From DATFVJ01 sp963820395 (GTDB taxonomy: Bacteria; Actinomycetota; Actinomycetes; Streptosporangiales; Streptosporangiaceae), in NCBI GenBank assembly GCA_963820395.1, contig CAWGAE010000008.1:186001-250000 (forward strand): DNA of 64,000 bases, given 5' to 3'. Positions 1-9,132 of this stretch are shown piece after piece. Positions within the stretch are counted from its first letter, which is position 1. Every line of letters starts with the position of its first letter. The notes under the pieces are model-generated. The model had not been told where the DNA came from. It searched no databases and was given only the letters and a program-made list of their open reading frames with translations. The position numbers and the translations under genes are program-made.

Positions 1-774
1 GCCAGTTCTTAGCCTGGGTGCGTACTCGGGGGGCACCAGGGGCTCACGTCACCATCTGCCCCGCACGGCCAGGCGGCTGCTCAGCGCACTGCGGGTCAGC
101 CGCCGAACACGCCAGCAGCGCAGGCTCGCGGGGTGCGCACCGCACCAGCTAACGAGTCTGGGCACGCACCGGCAAGCAAGTTGTCGCGGGTGTCCCCATC
201 ACAGCCGCTCTGGCAGCGGTACGCACGCTGACCGCTGGCCGTGGTCCTCTTCGGAGGGCCGCGGGGAACGATCAAAGATCAACTACGGGGGGAATCACGA
301 GCAAGATCTTGCTCGCAGTAATCGCTACAATCGCAGCAGCGGGCCTGGTGGTTGGACTGGTACTGGGCCTTGATGGCGGCGGCCCGCAAGGCCCCGCCGG
401 CGGACCTGGGCACGGGGGGCTTCATCGAATGACAAGAATCCCAGCGGCGGCGGAACGAACCAGGAGGCACTGGGCCGTTCCCGCGGCGGGCTGACCACCA
501 AGATTCACCCATGTTATGGCTGAACGGCTCGCCACGCGCCTCACACAAGACCAAGATTCTCGGCACGCGTACAGAACTGGCCAATAACATATGCGGGATC
601 TGGACACATGAAATTCACCGCGTCGTTGGACGACCGTCGTGACAGCGTCCAGTACACCGGGGAACCATAACGCACGGCGCCCGCGACCGGCGCAGGCGTG
701 GATGGAAGATCTAACTTGCCACCCCTTGGCTCGCGCAGACAGCGCAGGCAGGCAAACCAACGGGGAGGACATCA
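1..774. other. Stretch without a confident gene
   Basis: No family is recognisable on either strand. The only suggestive item is a 61-codon plus-strand frame from a TTG at 309, whose first 20 residues are strongly hydrophobic (VIATIAAAGLVVGLVLG) like a signal or membrane segment. It then turns into low-complexity Gly/Pro sequence and has no clear ribosome binding site. It may be the remnant of a small secreted protein. The remaining open frames here look like GC-rich chance frames. Confidence 0.4.
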
Positions 775-978
775 ATGATGTACTACGTCAAGCCGAGCAA
801 AACGCTCATGGAGCACGGCTTCGCCACATGCCAGGAGCGCAGCGACTACATCAAGCTGGTCCGTGCCGTACTAGGCGGCACGTTCCAGACCTGGGAGCTT
901 TGAATGGCACGTACCTGTACAGCCACCTTGCTTGCGCAAAAAGTGCAGGCAGGCAAAGCCAATGGGGGACACACCATG
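724..978 (+). repeat. Duplicated ~53-bp translation leader
   Basis: Two imperfect copies of a leader lie at 724-777 and 926-978. They share CCTTG, a TTGCGC/CGCGCA stretch, the core GTGCAGGCAGGCAAA (GCGCAGGCAGGCAAA in the first copy), a purine-rich ribosome binding site and an ATG. The first copy precedes a 42-residue ORF starting at 775. The second precedes only ten codons (MKAIAYRIAG, stop at 1006-1008). The duplication keeps the initiation region and not the downstream coding sequence, which suggests either a mobile or regulatory leader or two decayed paralogues. Confidence 0.45.
775..903 (+). CDS. Small 42-residue hypothetical protein
   Basis: This ORF has a good ribosome binding site (GGGGAGG) seven bases before the ATG. 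Its product is a plausible mixed-composition peptide starting MMYYVKPSKTLMEHGFATC and ending TFQTWEL. The second ATG at 778 could also serve as start. No family is recognised. The composition (Tyr, Lys, Cys, Trp, few Arg/Pro/Ala runs) is unlike the GC-driven chance frames around it, which is the main reason to believe it. Its leader is repeated about 200 bp downstream. Confidence 0.35.
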   Translation: MMYYVKPSKTLMEHGFATCQERSDYIKLVRAVLGGTFQTWEL

Positions 979-1142
979 AAGGCCATCGCATATCGGATAG
1001 CCGGATAACCGCAGACAAGGGCGCCGTGAAGGCGGCCGTCAAGATCGCAAAGGCGGACTTCTCCGGGGTCGCGGATCTTCTCCAGGTGCGGCCACTCGCC
1101 CTTGACGTGCCCGAACAGGGTCTCGATCTCGGACATCACCAT

Positions 1143-1682
1143 CTACCGCGTCCAACCTCCGGCCTTGTCCAGCGCCTTCAGCAGCGCCCTCATCCACGGA
1201 CCGAGATCGGCGGGAGTTCTCGCCGAGATCAAGCTGCCATCGACCACGGTCGCCTCATCCACCCAGTCCACGCCCGCATTCACCATGTCGTCGCGGATCG
1301 CCGCCACGCTGGTCGCCCGCCGGCCTTTGACGATCTTCGCCGAGATCGGCACCCAGCCCGCATGACAGATAAACGCCACCGGCTTGCCAGCCGCATCGAA
1401 GGCCTGCACCAGACCCAGCACCGCCGCCGAGCGCCGCAGCTTGTCCGGGGCAAAGCCGCCCGGGATGACCAGCGCGTCGAAATCAGCCGCGGCGACCCTG
1501 TCCACAGTGGTGTCGACGGCCACCGGCCCGTGGCCCTTCTTGCCCGTCACCGGCTGATCATCCAGGCCGGCCACGGTCACCGCCACGCCATCTTCGCCCA
1601 GGCGGTACAGCGGGTACAGCAATTCCATGTCCTCGAACAGGTCAGCCGCGAGGAGCAGCACCTTCCGTCCTGCAAGCGCCAT
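1143..1682 (-). CDS. DJ-1/PfpI family protein
   Basis: A 179-residue class I glutamine amidotransferase-like protein of the DJ-1/PfpI (YhbO) family, members of which act as cysteine peptidases, deglycases or chaperones in the cytoplasm. The N-terminus (MALAGRKVLLLAADLFED) is the usual first beta strand with the Glu/Asp that pairs with the nucleophile. FDALVIPGGFAPDKLR and AFICHAGW follow, with Cys in the nucleophile elbow; most relatives read CHGPW. TSVAAIRDDMVNAGVDWVDEATVVDGSLISARTP is the typical C-terminal block. The frame is open 21 codons further upstream, but this ATG gives the normal family length. It stands alone, with no operon partner. Confidence 0.85.
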   Translation of the reverse strand: MALAGRKVLLLAADLFEDMELLYPLYRLGEDGVAVTVAGLDDQPVTGKKGHGPVAVDTTVDRVAAADFDALVIPGGFAPDKLRRSAAVLGLVQAFDAAGKPVAFICHAGWVPISAKIVKGRRATSVAAIRDDMVNAGVDWVDEATVVDGSLISARTPADLGPWMRALLKALDKAGGWTR

Positions 1683-2654
1683 GGAACCGACCCTACGCCC
1701 CCTCCGCAGGACCCGCCGGGCCGGCAACGGCCACCCGCCTACCACCCGCCTTCCCGCGCCGTCACCGAGGGCCGACAGCAGACGTCACCGGACGACACGC
1801 TTCGGCCGGGTCGCCGCGGCGCAGATGAACCACGGCTGACGCCGCTCGCCCGGGCATCGCCTGGAACGCAACCATCGGCAGCCAGCCGTAAGCCGGCGGG
1901 AGCACTCTGCTGCCCGGCCGGCCTGACCTGGGCCGCGCGAAATGGAACGTGATCGCGCCCTTACGAGCCATTCGCCCTTCGGGACGAGGAGGCCGCCGAT
2001 TCATGTCCGGCCACCCCGACCATCAAGTCCCAGCCAGAAGGCCTGATCGCCTGGCGTGGCGGTCGGGCCGTTGATCGTTGTTGGCGATCCGTTGGCGAAC
2101 AGGACATCAGGGTGGCGGACCCGTCCCCGTGAATCGTCATCAGACGACACGGCCGGCGGGTTGCTGTGGGCGGTTGAACATGTGTGGCCCGGCGCCCTGG
2201 GCCCGTTTTCGGCGTGATCACATCGCGCCGGTCCGGGCATGATCACCAATCTTGGGAAGCGGCGCGCGCCGTGCGCGCTGACCGCAGGAAGCCGCAGTAC
2301 CCGTCCGTCACTGTCAGACGGAGCGGCACCGGCCGCCGCGGAGCCCGGCGCGGCGCGCTTACCACCCGGGTCGGGGCGCCTGAACGGTTGTCCGGGGCAT
2401 CGCCATGGCGATCGCTGCCCGTTGGCCGCGCCATCGCGGACACGATGACCGCCATCCTCATCGCCCGGCTGGCGCGGGCACGTCATCCCTGCCCGGCGCA
2501 AGATCCTGATCCACGCGTCCAGGTCCGCGCGGCTCGCGGCGGCCACGCCTCGGGCGGCCGCAACATCGGCGACGCGTAGGCGAACAACAACAGGTAGGAC
2601 CCCTGTCATAACGGCCAGGGAACGACGTCACCCCCTTATCCTGAGGGGATTGCC
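1683..2654. other. Long non-coding or decayed stretch
   Basis: About 970 bp with many overlapping GC-rich open frames on both strands and none with recognisable protein character. It serves as the upstream region of both the divergent PfpI gene and the plus-strand operon starting at 2655. No clear promoter, hairpin or repeat was seen. Confidence 0.4.
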
Positions 2655-4037
2655 ATGCATGAGGGTCAGCCCCCGAACCCCGGCCAGCGGCCGCCACCCG
2701 CCGCCCGGTACCACAACTGGCTGCTGTTATTAGTCCTTGCCGCTGGCGCTTTCACCATTCTCGGCGGCGCTGGCTACATGGTCTGGAACACCGTCTCGCG
2801 TGGCGGCCCGCGGCTTTCCACCTACCTGTGCTCCAACGGCGGCGGCGAGACCGGCGTCGCCCTGCTGCGGTGGCCGCAGGGCGGCGCTGGGGTGGTCAGC
2901 GGCACCTACCGTGACGCCAAGATCACCGGGATCGCGCCGGATGAGCGGCTGTCCACCGGCAGCGGCGCGCTCAGCGGGCACGTCTCGGGTTCCAGCGTCA
3001 GCCTCGAGTTCGGCGGTGTGCAGCTGCACGGGAAGCTGGCCGTGACGCTGACCCTGGATATGCCCCAGCGGGACGGCGCCCTCGAGCCGGTGACCTGCAA
3101 GCAGGCGGCGGGGATAGCTGGCTGGAACCGGGCGCTCGCGAACCTGAACGCCGCGGTCAGCCAGGACAACCAGCTGGCGGCCCGGTGGCGCGCGCAGCAG
3201 GCGGCCCGGTGGCGCGCGCAGCAGGCGGCCCGGTGGCGCGCGCAGCAGGCGGCCCGGTGGCGCGCGCAGCAGGCGGCCCGGTGGCGCGCGCAGCAGGCGG
3301 CCCGGTGGCGCGCGCAGCAGGCGGCCCGGTGGCGCGCGCAGCAGGCGGCCCGGTGGCGCGCGCAGCAGGCGGCCCGGTGGCGCGCGCAGCAGGCGGCCCG
3401 GTGGCGCGCGCAGCAGGTAGCCCGGGCGCAAACCAGGCTCGCCCGCGACATCGCCACCTTGTCGCGGCACACCTCCGCCCTGGACAACGACACCTCGCTG
3501 GGCGATGTTATCCAGGCCATGAAGAACGAGCTCGCCGCCGCGCAAGGCGATCTGCGCGCCGAGCGGCAGGAGGCATGCAACGACGGCAAGGCTGGCCGCG
3601 ACGCCGTCACCGTCAGCGCCGACCTGGGCACTGTCCAAAGCCGGATATCCACGCTGCGGGCAAACTCTGTCCCGCATGACCTGACCGCGGTGCGCAACGA
3701 CGTGCGCACTGTGCAAAGCCTCGGGGCCGCTGTCGGAACCGCCCCGTCCGCAGCCATCGCCCAAGGGCAGCAGGCGCTCAGCAACCTCGCCAGCGCGGCC
3801 AGCTGGACACAGCAGGACGGCCAGACCCTCAACCAGCAGGCACAGCAGATCGCAGCCCGGGAAAGCCACCTACCGGATTCGGGCTGCCGGACCCCACAGC
3901 GGAGCGCTCCAGCCGCCACGTCATCGGCCGCGCAACGTACTCGTGATTTCCGGCAGCGCGCGCCGCGTCGGCCAGCCAGATCACCCCCCGGCAAGATCAC
4001 CAACCCGCGTGGAAGTGATCACCCGGTGGCGTCATGA
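2655..4037 (+). CDS. Membrane-anchored repeat/coiled-coil protein
   Basis: A 460-residue protein of unknown function that opens the Hsp70/GTPase operon. It starts with ATG after GAGGGGA. Residues 1-20 are a Pro-rich cytoplasmic tail. About 22-47 form a single membrane segment (WLLLLVLAAGAFTILGGAGYMVW). Residues 55-155 look like a compact extracytoplasmic beta domain with two cysteines. Residues 175-254 are ten perfect copies of the octapeptide AARWRAQQ, expected to be a very basic amphipathic helix. A helical, Gln/Ala-rich region (255-410) and a disordered tail follow. The layout suggests a bitopic protein with a long extracytoplasmic helical stalk. The next gene is 88 bp downstream. The final ~60 residues are low complexity, so the true C-terminus is uncertain. 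Confidence 0.75.
   Translation: MHEGQPPNPGQRPPPAARYHNWLLLLVLAAGAFTILGGAGYMVWNTVSRGGPRLSTYLCSNGGGETGVALLRWPQGGAGVVSGTYRDAKITGIAPDERLSTGSGALSGHVSGSSVSLEFGGVQLHGKLAVTLTLDMPQRDGALEPVTCKQAAGIAGWNRALANLNAAVSQDNQLAARWRAQQAARWRAQQAARWRAQQAARWRAQQAARWRAQQAARWRAQQAARWRAQQAARWRAQQAARWRAQQAARWRAQQVARAQTRLARDIATLSRHTSALDNDTSLGDVIQAMKNELAAAQGDLRAERQEACNDGKAGRDAVTVSADLGTVQSRISTLRANSVPHDLTAVRNDVRTVQSLGAAVGTAPSAAIAQGQQALSNLASAASWTQQDGQTLNQQAQQIAARESHLPDSGCRTPQRSAPAATSSAAQRTRDFRQRAPRRPARSPPGKITNPRGSDHPVAS
3177..3420 (+). repeat. Ten perfect 24-bp tandem repeats
   Basis: The unit starting CCCGGTGGCGCGCGCAGCAG repeats ten times without a mismatch from 3181 in 24-bp steps, then diverges at 3419. It encodes AARWRAQQ in the gene at 2655. 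Because 24 is a multiple of three, copy-number change keeps the frame. The absence of silent differences suggests recent expansion or ongoing homogenisation. The same repeat leaves the opposite strand open as well, giving misleading antisense frames. Confidence 0.97.
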
Positions 4038-4125
4038 GCACAAGGTACGTCAGGGTGTGGCGTCTCGCGGCCAGCGTGGTCGGCCTAACTCTTACTTCAT
4101 AACCTATTCGCAAAGGCGCCATACA

Positions 4126-4848
4126 ATGATTGAGAAAGACATAAACGCAGTGCAATCGGATGATCAGTCGTCGCCGCCATGTACAGCGATGCCGGAACAT
4201 CTGCATGTTCCGGCAGACGTTCTGGCGCAGCGCCAGCGCACCGGCGGCTTGCCGCGCGAAATGAACGTATACGGGCCGGACCTGCACCCGCATCCGGAGG
4301 AAGCCCAGCGCGTGGAAGAGACCAGGATAGCGCTCAATGATCTTGCCGGGCGTTTCGAAAAGGTGGAGGAGCAGCTCGTTGAGTTCCATCGACGTTCGGC
4401 GCACCGGGAGTCGGTCATCGATCAGCTGCATGAGGCAAACCAGCAGCTGCGCGCGGGAATAAGCAGGGCCATCCTGGATCCTGTCGTCGCTGACCTCATC
4501 CGGCTACACGACCAGATCGACCGCGAAGTCCGCAGGCTTAAGGCGGACGGGCGGGACGATCGGCTGCTGTGGTCGTTCGCGGACGACGTCGCGCAGATCC
4601 TGGACAGGTGCGGCGTCGAGATCTACTCGGCTGAGCCCGGCGATCCTTTCGAGCGTGACCGGCACCGTCCGATGGCGGTGGTGGCCTGCCCGGATGAGTC
4701 CCGGCACAACACTGTGGCGGAGGTGGCTGCTGTCGGGTTTGCTGAGCGCGATACGGGCCGGATCCGACGCCCTGTCCAGGCACGTTTCTACCAATACACG
4801 CCAGCCCGTGAGTCTATGCACGACGGCGGCGCGGCGCAACCACAGTGA
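4126..4848 (+). CDS. GrpE-like nucleotide exchange factor
   Basis: A 240-residue protein placed directly before an Hsp70 gene, six bases apart. Residues 60-110 are predicted coiled coil (EETRIALNDLAGRFEKVEEQLVEFHRRSAHRESVIDQLHEANQQL is heptad-like). They are followed by a GrpE-like helical hairpin and beta region (DPVVADLIRLHDQIDRE, then LWSFADDVAQILDRCGVEIY, then a short beta wing). It would be the exchange factor dedicated to the neighbouring Hsp70. The ATG at 4126 is preferred because the upstream in-frame extension overlaps the previous gene and is low complexity. Sequence match to canonical GrpE is weak, so the call leans on architecture and position. Confidence 0.65.
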   Translation: MIEKDINAVQSDDQSSPPCTAMPEHLHVPADVLAQRQRTGGLPREMNVYGPDLHPHPEEAQRVEETRIALNDLAGRFEKVEEQLVEFHRRSAHRESVIDQLHEANQQLRAGISRAILDPVVADLIRLHDQIDREVRRLKADGRDDRLLWSFADDVAQILDRCGVEIYSAEPGDPFERDRHRPMAVVACPDESRHNTVAEVAAVGFAERDTGRIRRPVQARFYQYTPARESMHDGGAAQPQ

Positions 4849-4854
4849 GGTGAC

Positions 4855-6492
4855 ATGGCTACCTACGGAATCGATCTCGGCACCACTTACTCGTGTATCT
4901 CCTACGTCGATAAAACGGGTCGGCCAGTCGTTCTCAAGAACGCGAACGGGGAGGACACGACACCCTCCGTGGTCTATTTCGAGTCGCCAGACAACGTCGT
5001 TGTCGGGAGACAGGCGAAGGACTCGGCCGTACTCTTCCCCGACCTAGTCGCCGAGCTAGTGAAGCGGCAGATGGGCCAGGACGTTCACCACACCTTCCAG
5101 GGCCAGGACCATACCCCGGAGTCCATCTCGGCACTGATCCTGCGCGAGCTGGCCCGCGCTGCACGAGACCAGACTGGCGAGAGGGTAGAAGACGTCGTCA
5201 TTACCGTGCCAGCGTATTTCGGGGTGCTGGAGCGCGAAGCGACCCGGAACGCCGGGCAGATCGCCGGCCTTAACGTGCTCGACGTCCTGGCTGAACCGGT
5301 GGCCGCTGCGCTCGACTACCAGGCGCTGGACGACAGCAGCGGAGTGCGGCATATCTTCGTCTTCGACCTCGGCGGCGGAACCTTCGACACCACCGCTATC
5401 CGTCTCGACGGCCGTGACATCCAGGTCGTCTGCACGGACGGCGACCACCGGCTCGGCGGAGCTGACTGGGACAACAAGATCATTGAGTTCCTGCTGAAGG
5501 GCTTTACCGAACAGAACCCGGGCCTCGAGCCCGACCCCGGTGGCGACGAGCAGTTCATGCAAGAACTCGCGACCGCCGCCGAGCAGTTAAAGAAAGCCCT
5601 CAGCACCGCCATGACCCGCAGGTACAACGCGCGCTTCGCCGGTGCGGTTGCGCAGCTCGAACTCACTCGTGAGCAGCTGGAACACCTGACGTCGGAACTG
5701 CTCGAGCGCACGATGGAGATCACCGAGCGGACGATAGCGACCGCGAAGCAGAAAGGCGTCAACAGGTTCGACGACGTGCTGCTGGTGGGCGGTATGAGCC
5801 TGATGCCGACGATCACGCAGTCCCTGAAGGAGCGGTTCGGGCTTCAGGCCAGGCTGCAGGATCCGCACCTGGCCGTGGCCAAGGGGGCCGCGTTGTTCGC
5901 CCTCATGCAGAAGGTCAAGGTGAGCATGCCAGACGAGGGAGGGTCCAGTGGTAACCAGCAGGCGGCGCAGGAAGTGGCCGATCAGCTCGGGATCAGTGTC
6001 CAGCAGGTAGCGGATATGGCAGCCAAACGGGTGGCGACGGTCGTGCCCCGCGCCTTCGGGATCAAGGTCGTCGACGCCAACGACCCAGTTTTCAAGACCA
6101 ATCCCGATCAGGCCCGTGAGTACATCGCACATTTGCTGACGGCAAACACACCGCTGCCCGCTGATACCGGGCCCGAGACATTCTGCACCGTGTCTGACAA
6201 CCAGCGCGAGGTCAAGCTGGAGGTCTGGGAGCAGGCCGGCTCGGTGGCCTCCAAGGAGCTTGAGCACAACACCCGCATCGGGGAGGGCCTGCTCAAGGAT
6301 CTGCCGCCCCGGCCAACCGGGGCGCCGTTCCAGGTCGTCTTCCACATGACCGAGACAGGGCTGCTGAAAGTCCATGGCCGCGAGGCCGCCTCCGGCCGGG
6401 AGGTCCGGTTCGAAATCCAGATAGGCGGTCTCGATGAGGCCGAGGTACGGAAGGCCGCCAATGCGGTGGCCCGCTACGAGGTGAGCGGATAG
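4855..6492 (+). CDS. Short Hsp70 (DnaK-like) chaperone
   Basis: A 545-residue Hsp70. The ATPase domain (about 1-365) has the phosphate-1 motif GIDLGTTYSCISYV, phosphate-2 IFVFDLGGGTFDTT, adenosine motif VLLVGGMSLMP, and EPVAAALDY. Residues 395-530 correspond to the substrate-binding beta domain (VVPRAFGIKV, LPADTGPETFCTVSDNQREVKLEVWEQ). The helical lid and C-terminal tail of DnaK (normally 610-640 residues) are missing, and the protein ends in VARYEVSG. It is therefore a dedicated, lidless Hsp70 and not the housekeeping DnaK. It lies between the GrpE-like gene and the FN3-type gene, whose GTG follows its stop immediately, so it is very likely co-translated with them. Confidence 0.92.
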   Translation: MATYGIDLGTTYSCISYVDKTGRPVVLKNANGEDTTPSVVYFESPDNVVVGRQAKDSAVLFPDLVAELVKRQMGQDVHHTFQGQDHTPESISALILRELARAARDQTGERVEDVVITVPAYFGVLEREATRNAGQIAGLNVLDVLAEPVAAALDYQALDDSSGVRHIFVFDLGGGTFDTTAIRLDGRDIQVVCTDGDHRLGGADWDNKIIEFLLKGFTEQNPGLEPDPGGDEQFMQELATAAEQLKKALSTAMTRRYNARFAGAVAQLELTREQLEHLTSELLERTMEITERTIATAKQKGVNRFDDVLLVGGMSLMPTITQSLKERFGLQARLQDPHLAVAKGAALFALMQKVKVSMPDEGGSSGNQQAAQEVADQLGISVQQVADMAAKRVATVVPRAFGIKVVDANDPVFKTNPDQAREYIAHLLTANTPLPADTGPETFCTVSDNQREVKLEVWEQAGSVASKELEHNTRIGEGLLKDLPPRPTGAPFQVVFHMTETGLLKVHGREAASGREVRFEIQIGGLDEAEVRKAANAVARYEVSG

Positions 6493-9132
6493 GTGCGCTG
6501 GGACCGCGAGCAATATCGTCTGGAGGTGCTCGAGCCGGCCCGCCGGGCTGGCAATGTCCCCCCGGCCGACCTGTATGTGCGGTACGGGCTGCCCCGTGAC
6601 ATCTCCGACCAGAGAGCGTTTGCCGGGCGGATCGCCGAGGTCCTCGCCTACTGGCAGGCCCTGAAGAGCAAGCGCACGTACGCACGGCTCGCCGAGACAT
6701 TAATCGCGTCTCATGCCGAGCTCGAGCGGGGCGGGCGGCTTACCCAGGCGAAATTCGCCGAACGCCAGGCCGACGCGCACCGTAAGCAGACCGAGCGGCT
6801 CTCCGGCCTGGCTGACACCGAAGCCGGTGCGGCGACTCATGTCGGGCCGGTCACGGTGGCGCGGCTGCGCGGCGCGCTGGGCGGCTCCGTCACCGAGGCG
6901 GAGGTCCGGGAGGCGCTACGGAAAGCGGGTGTCCGGGTGGTCGAGGAGTTCCCCGAGCTGCCGGCCCGGCCGCACCCGAAGCTTGCCGACCTGGTCCAGC
7001 ATGTCCAGTTGCTCGGCTTGCGGCTATCGCCGGAGGTTGTTTTCGGGGACGCCATGTTCTCCGGCTTCCACGTGTTGGGTGGGTTCCGGCTTGCCGACGG
7101 TCGGCCGCTCAGCGAAACGGCGATTAGCAATGCGCGCCGCCGGGTCGACGCGCTCCCGCATTCGGATCCGGCCAAGACACCGAAGGAAAATATCCTGGCT
7201 ATCCTGCGCGGAGCCGTCCGCAGCCCGGCGGAGCTGAACACGCTGCTGCTGTCGGAGGTTACCGAACGGCTGCGGCAGTTTGCCGATAGCGGCTTCGTGC
7301 AGCGGGCCATTGCCGCCCAGGTACGCGACCTCGGTCTGGATGAGGATGAGGCCGGGCTGATCGCGGCCGCCATGCTTGCCAGGAACACGGTCGGAGCGGT
7401 GCGCCGGCAGGCCGAAGAGGAACTGACCGGCGGGCGGCTGCGCTCGGCGCAGCGGCTGGTGGCCTCGCTGCCCGCCGATGATCCGCTGCGGCAGAGCGTC
7501 GCGGGCCGGGATGCAGAAGTCACCGCGCTCGCCCGGCGTGCCGACCAGGAACTGGCGGCTGGCCGGCGCGAGCAAGCGGCTCGCCTGCTGGACGAGGCCA
7601 TGACCATGGCCAGCGACGACGCTCACCTGCCTGAGCGGCTGGCCGCCCTGCCTCCTCCGCCCCCGCGGAGTGCCGCGGCCCGGGTTAACGGGGATCATGT
7701 CCTGGTCACATGGGAGGCAAGCCCGGCGCTGGCCGGTCACTTGCACTACCGGGTCACGCGAAACGAGGACCGCGCACCTGCTTCGGCTGCCGAGGGCTCG
7801 GCGGTGGTCACGCAGACAGAACGGCAAGACATCGCCGACGCGGAGGCACCGCCTGGCGCTGGGCTCTTCTACAGCGTCTTCGCCGCTCGCGGCGGCACTA
7901 TCTGGTCGCCTCCGGCTGTCACGCAAGCGGTGATGTTCACGCCGGACGTCACCGAGCTTTCCGTCGAGACTGGCGAGAGCTCTGTCGCCCTGTCCTGGCA
8001 CGCGCATCCGGGCACCGACACGGTGATCGCCGTTCGCGCCGAGGGCCGCCCGCCACGGGGACTGGACGACGGCACTGCTGTGGAGGCGTCGCTCGCCGGC
8101 CTTACCGACACCGGGCTACGCACCGGGACCAGGTACTTCTACCGGATCGCGGCGTCGTACCGGACACCGGGCGGACTGCGTCGGCCGTCGGCCGGAATCG
8201 TCGTGTCGGCGGTGCCCGTGCCCGCGCCCGATGCGGTCACGAGCCTCGAGGTGTGGGTACCAGGGAGCGGCAGCGCGGGGATCGTGGCCGCCTGGTCACC
8301 TCCGCGGCACGGCCAAGCGCGTCTTGCGCTGAGCGACAAGCCGCCGAGATGGCCGGCCGGCGCCCGCCTCACGCCTGATGAGGTGGCCGGGCTCCGCCAG
8401 GTTTCCGGGATGCCGCGACGCGGTGCGGACGGCCGTGATTTCCTCGAGCTCAGCCTGCCGCCAGGCCGTCACTACCTCATCGCGCTAACCGCCGGGGGCC
8501 GCGCTGTCGTGGTCGGCGATTCGGCGGAGATCGGGCTGGCTGAGCCGGTCCGCGACCTGTCGGCCTTCCGGATGCACGATGTGGTGCGGCTGAGCTGGGT
8601 GTGGCCCGACGACGCCACCGACGCCGTTGTGCGGTGGCCGGGTGGCGAACATCGCTACTCTCGCCGTGTCTATGAGGACGAGGGTGGCGTCACGCTCAGC
8701 ATCGGGCAGGCCGAGACGCTCATCGAGGTCCGCGCGGTCTGCTCTCATCCCGGCGGCGAGCTGACCGCGCCGGGTGTGCAGACCAGTGTGCCCGGATGGG
8801 GCGTCACGCTGAACTACCGGATCCACCGCACAAGCCGCCTGCATCCGCGGCAGCGGGTCGTCGAAATCGCGACGGAGCAGCCGACCAGGCTGCCAGCCCT
8901 CGTGCTGGTGCGGGCCACTGGTCCATATGCCCCTGACGACCCAGCCGAGGGCGAGGCTGTGGCGCACATTGAACCGCAGTCGATCACGCCAGGCCAGCCG
9001 GTGAAGGTCACCGTTGAGCTGCCAAAGGGGCCAGCCTGGCTGGCCTGCTTTATCGATCCGAGCACTTCCGGGGCAGACGTTCAAGGCGTGCTGCTCTTTC
9101 CGCCGGCCGCCGAGGAAATGAGGATCCGGTGA
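6493..9132 (+). CDS. FN3-type multidomain protein of the Hsp70/GTPase operon
   Basis: An 879-residue protein starting at a GTG that directly abuts the Hsp70 stop codon. Residues 1-90 (WDREQYRLEVLEPARRAGNVP) and 100-380 are helical, with a series of short regulatory-looking helices. From about 395 the protein becomes a chain of beta-sandwich repeats like fibronectin type III: VNGDHVLVTWEASPALAGHLHYRVTR, then VALSWHAHPGTDTVIAVRAEG, then SGSAGIVAAWSPP, then DVVRLSWVWPDDATDAVVRW. No signal peptide is seen, so these FN3-like domains are probably cytoplasmic protein-binding modules. It likely links the chaperone to the GTPase components. The exact domain boundaries are inferred from spacing of the Trp-containing strands. 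Confidence 0.75.
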   Translation: MRWDREQYRLEVLEPARRAGNVPPADLYVRYGLPRDISDQRAFAGRIAEVLAYWQALKSKRTYARLAETLIASHAELERGGRLTQAKFAERQADAHRKQTERLSGLADTEAGAATHVGPVTVARLRGALGGSVTEAEVREALRKAGVRVVEEFPELPARPHPKLADLVQHVQLLGLRLSPEVVFGDAMFSGFHVLGGFRLADGRPLSETAISNARRRVDALPHSDPAKTPKENILAILRGAVRSPAELNTLLLSEVTERLRQFADSGFVQRAIAAQVRDLGLDEDEAGLIAAAMLARNTVGAVRRQAEEELTGGRLRSAQRLVASLPADDPLRQSVAGRDAEVTALARRADQELAAGRREQAARLLDEAMTMASDDAHLPERLAALPPPPPRSAAARVNGDHVLVTWEASPALAGHLHYRVTRNEDRAPASAAEGSAVVTQTERQDIADAEAPPGAGLFYSVFAARGGTIWSPPAVTQAVMFTPDVTELSVETGESSVALSWHAHPGTDTVIAVRAEGRPPRGLDDGTAVEASLAGLTDTGLRTGTRYFYRIAASYRTPGGLRRPSAGIVVSAVPVPAPDAVTSLEVWVPGSGSAGIVAAWSPPRHGQARLALSDKPPRWPAGARLTPDEVAGLRQVSGMPRRGADGRDFLELSLPPGRHYLIALTAGGRAVVVGDSAEIGLAEPVRDLSAFRMHDVVRLSWVWPDDATDAVVRWPGGEHRYSRRVYEDEGGVTLSIGQAETLIEVRAVCSHPGGELTAPGVQTSVPGWGVTLNYRIHRTSRLHPRQRVVEIATEQPTRLPALVLVRATGPYAPDDPAEGEAVAHIEPQSITPGQPVKVTVELPKGPAWLACFIDPSTSGADVQGVLLFPPAAEEMRIR

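Noticed and set aside
639..1952. 437-codon plus-strand open frame
   Set aside because: It lies antisense to the PfpI gene, is rich in Arg/His/Pro and shows no family character.
3177..3420. CRISPR-like regular repeats
   Set aside because: The units are directly adjacent with no spacers and encode an in-frame octapeptide.
2730..4003. Two long minus-strand frames (365 and 379 codons) over the repeat protein
   Set aside because: They are kept open by the 24-bp repeat read backwards (LLRAPPGR and AACCARHR units). The plus-strand gene has the ribosome binding site and membrane segment.
4081..4125. HspR (HAIR) or CIRCE operator upstream of the Hsp70 genes
   Set aside because: Neither CTTGAGT-N7-ACTCAAG nor the CIRCE inverted repeat is present here or just upstream of 2655.
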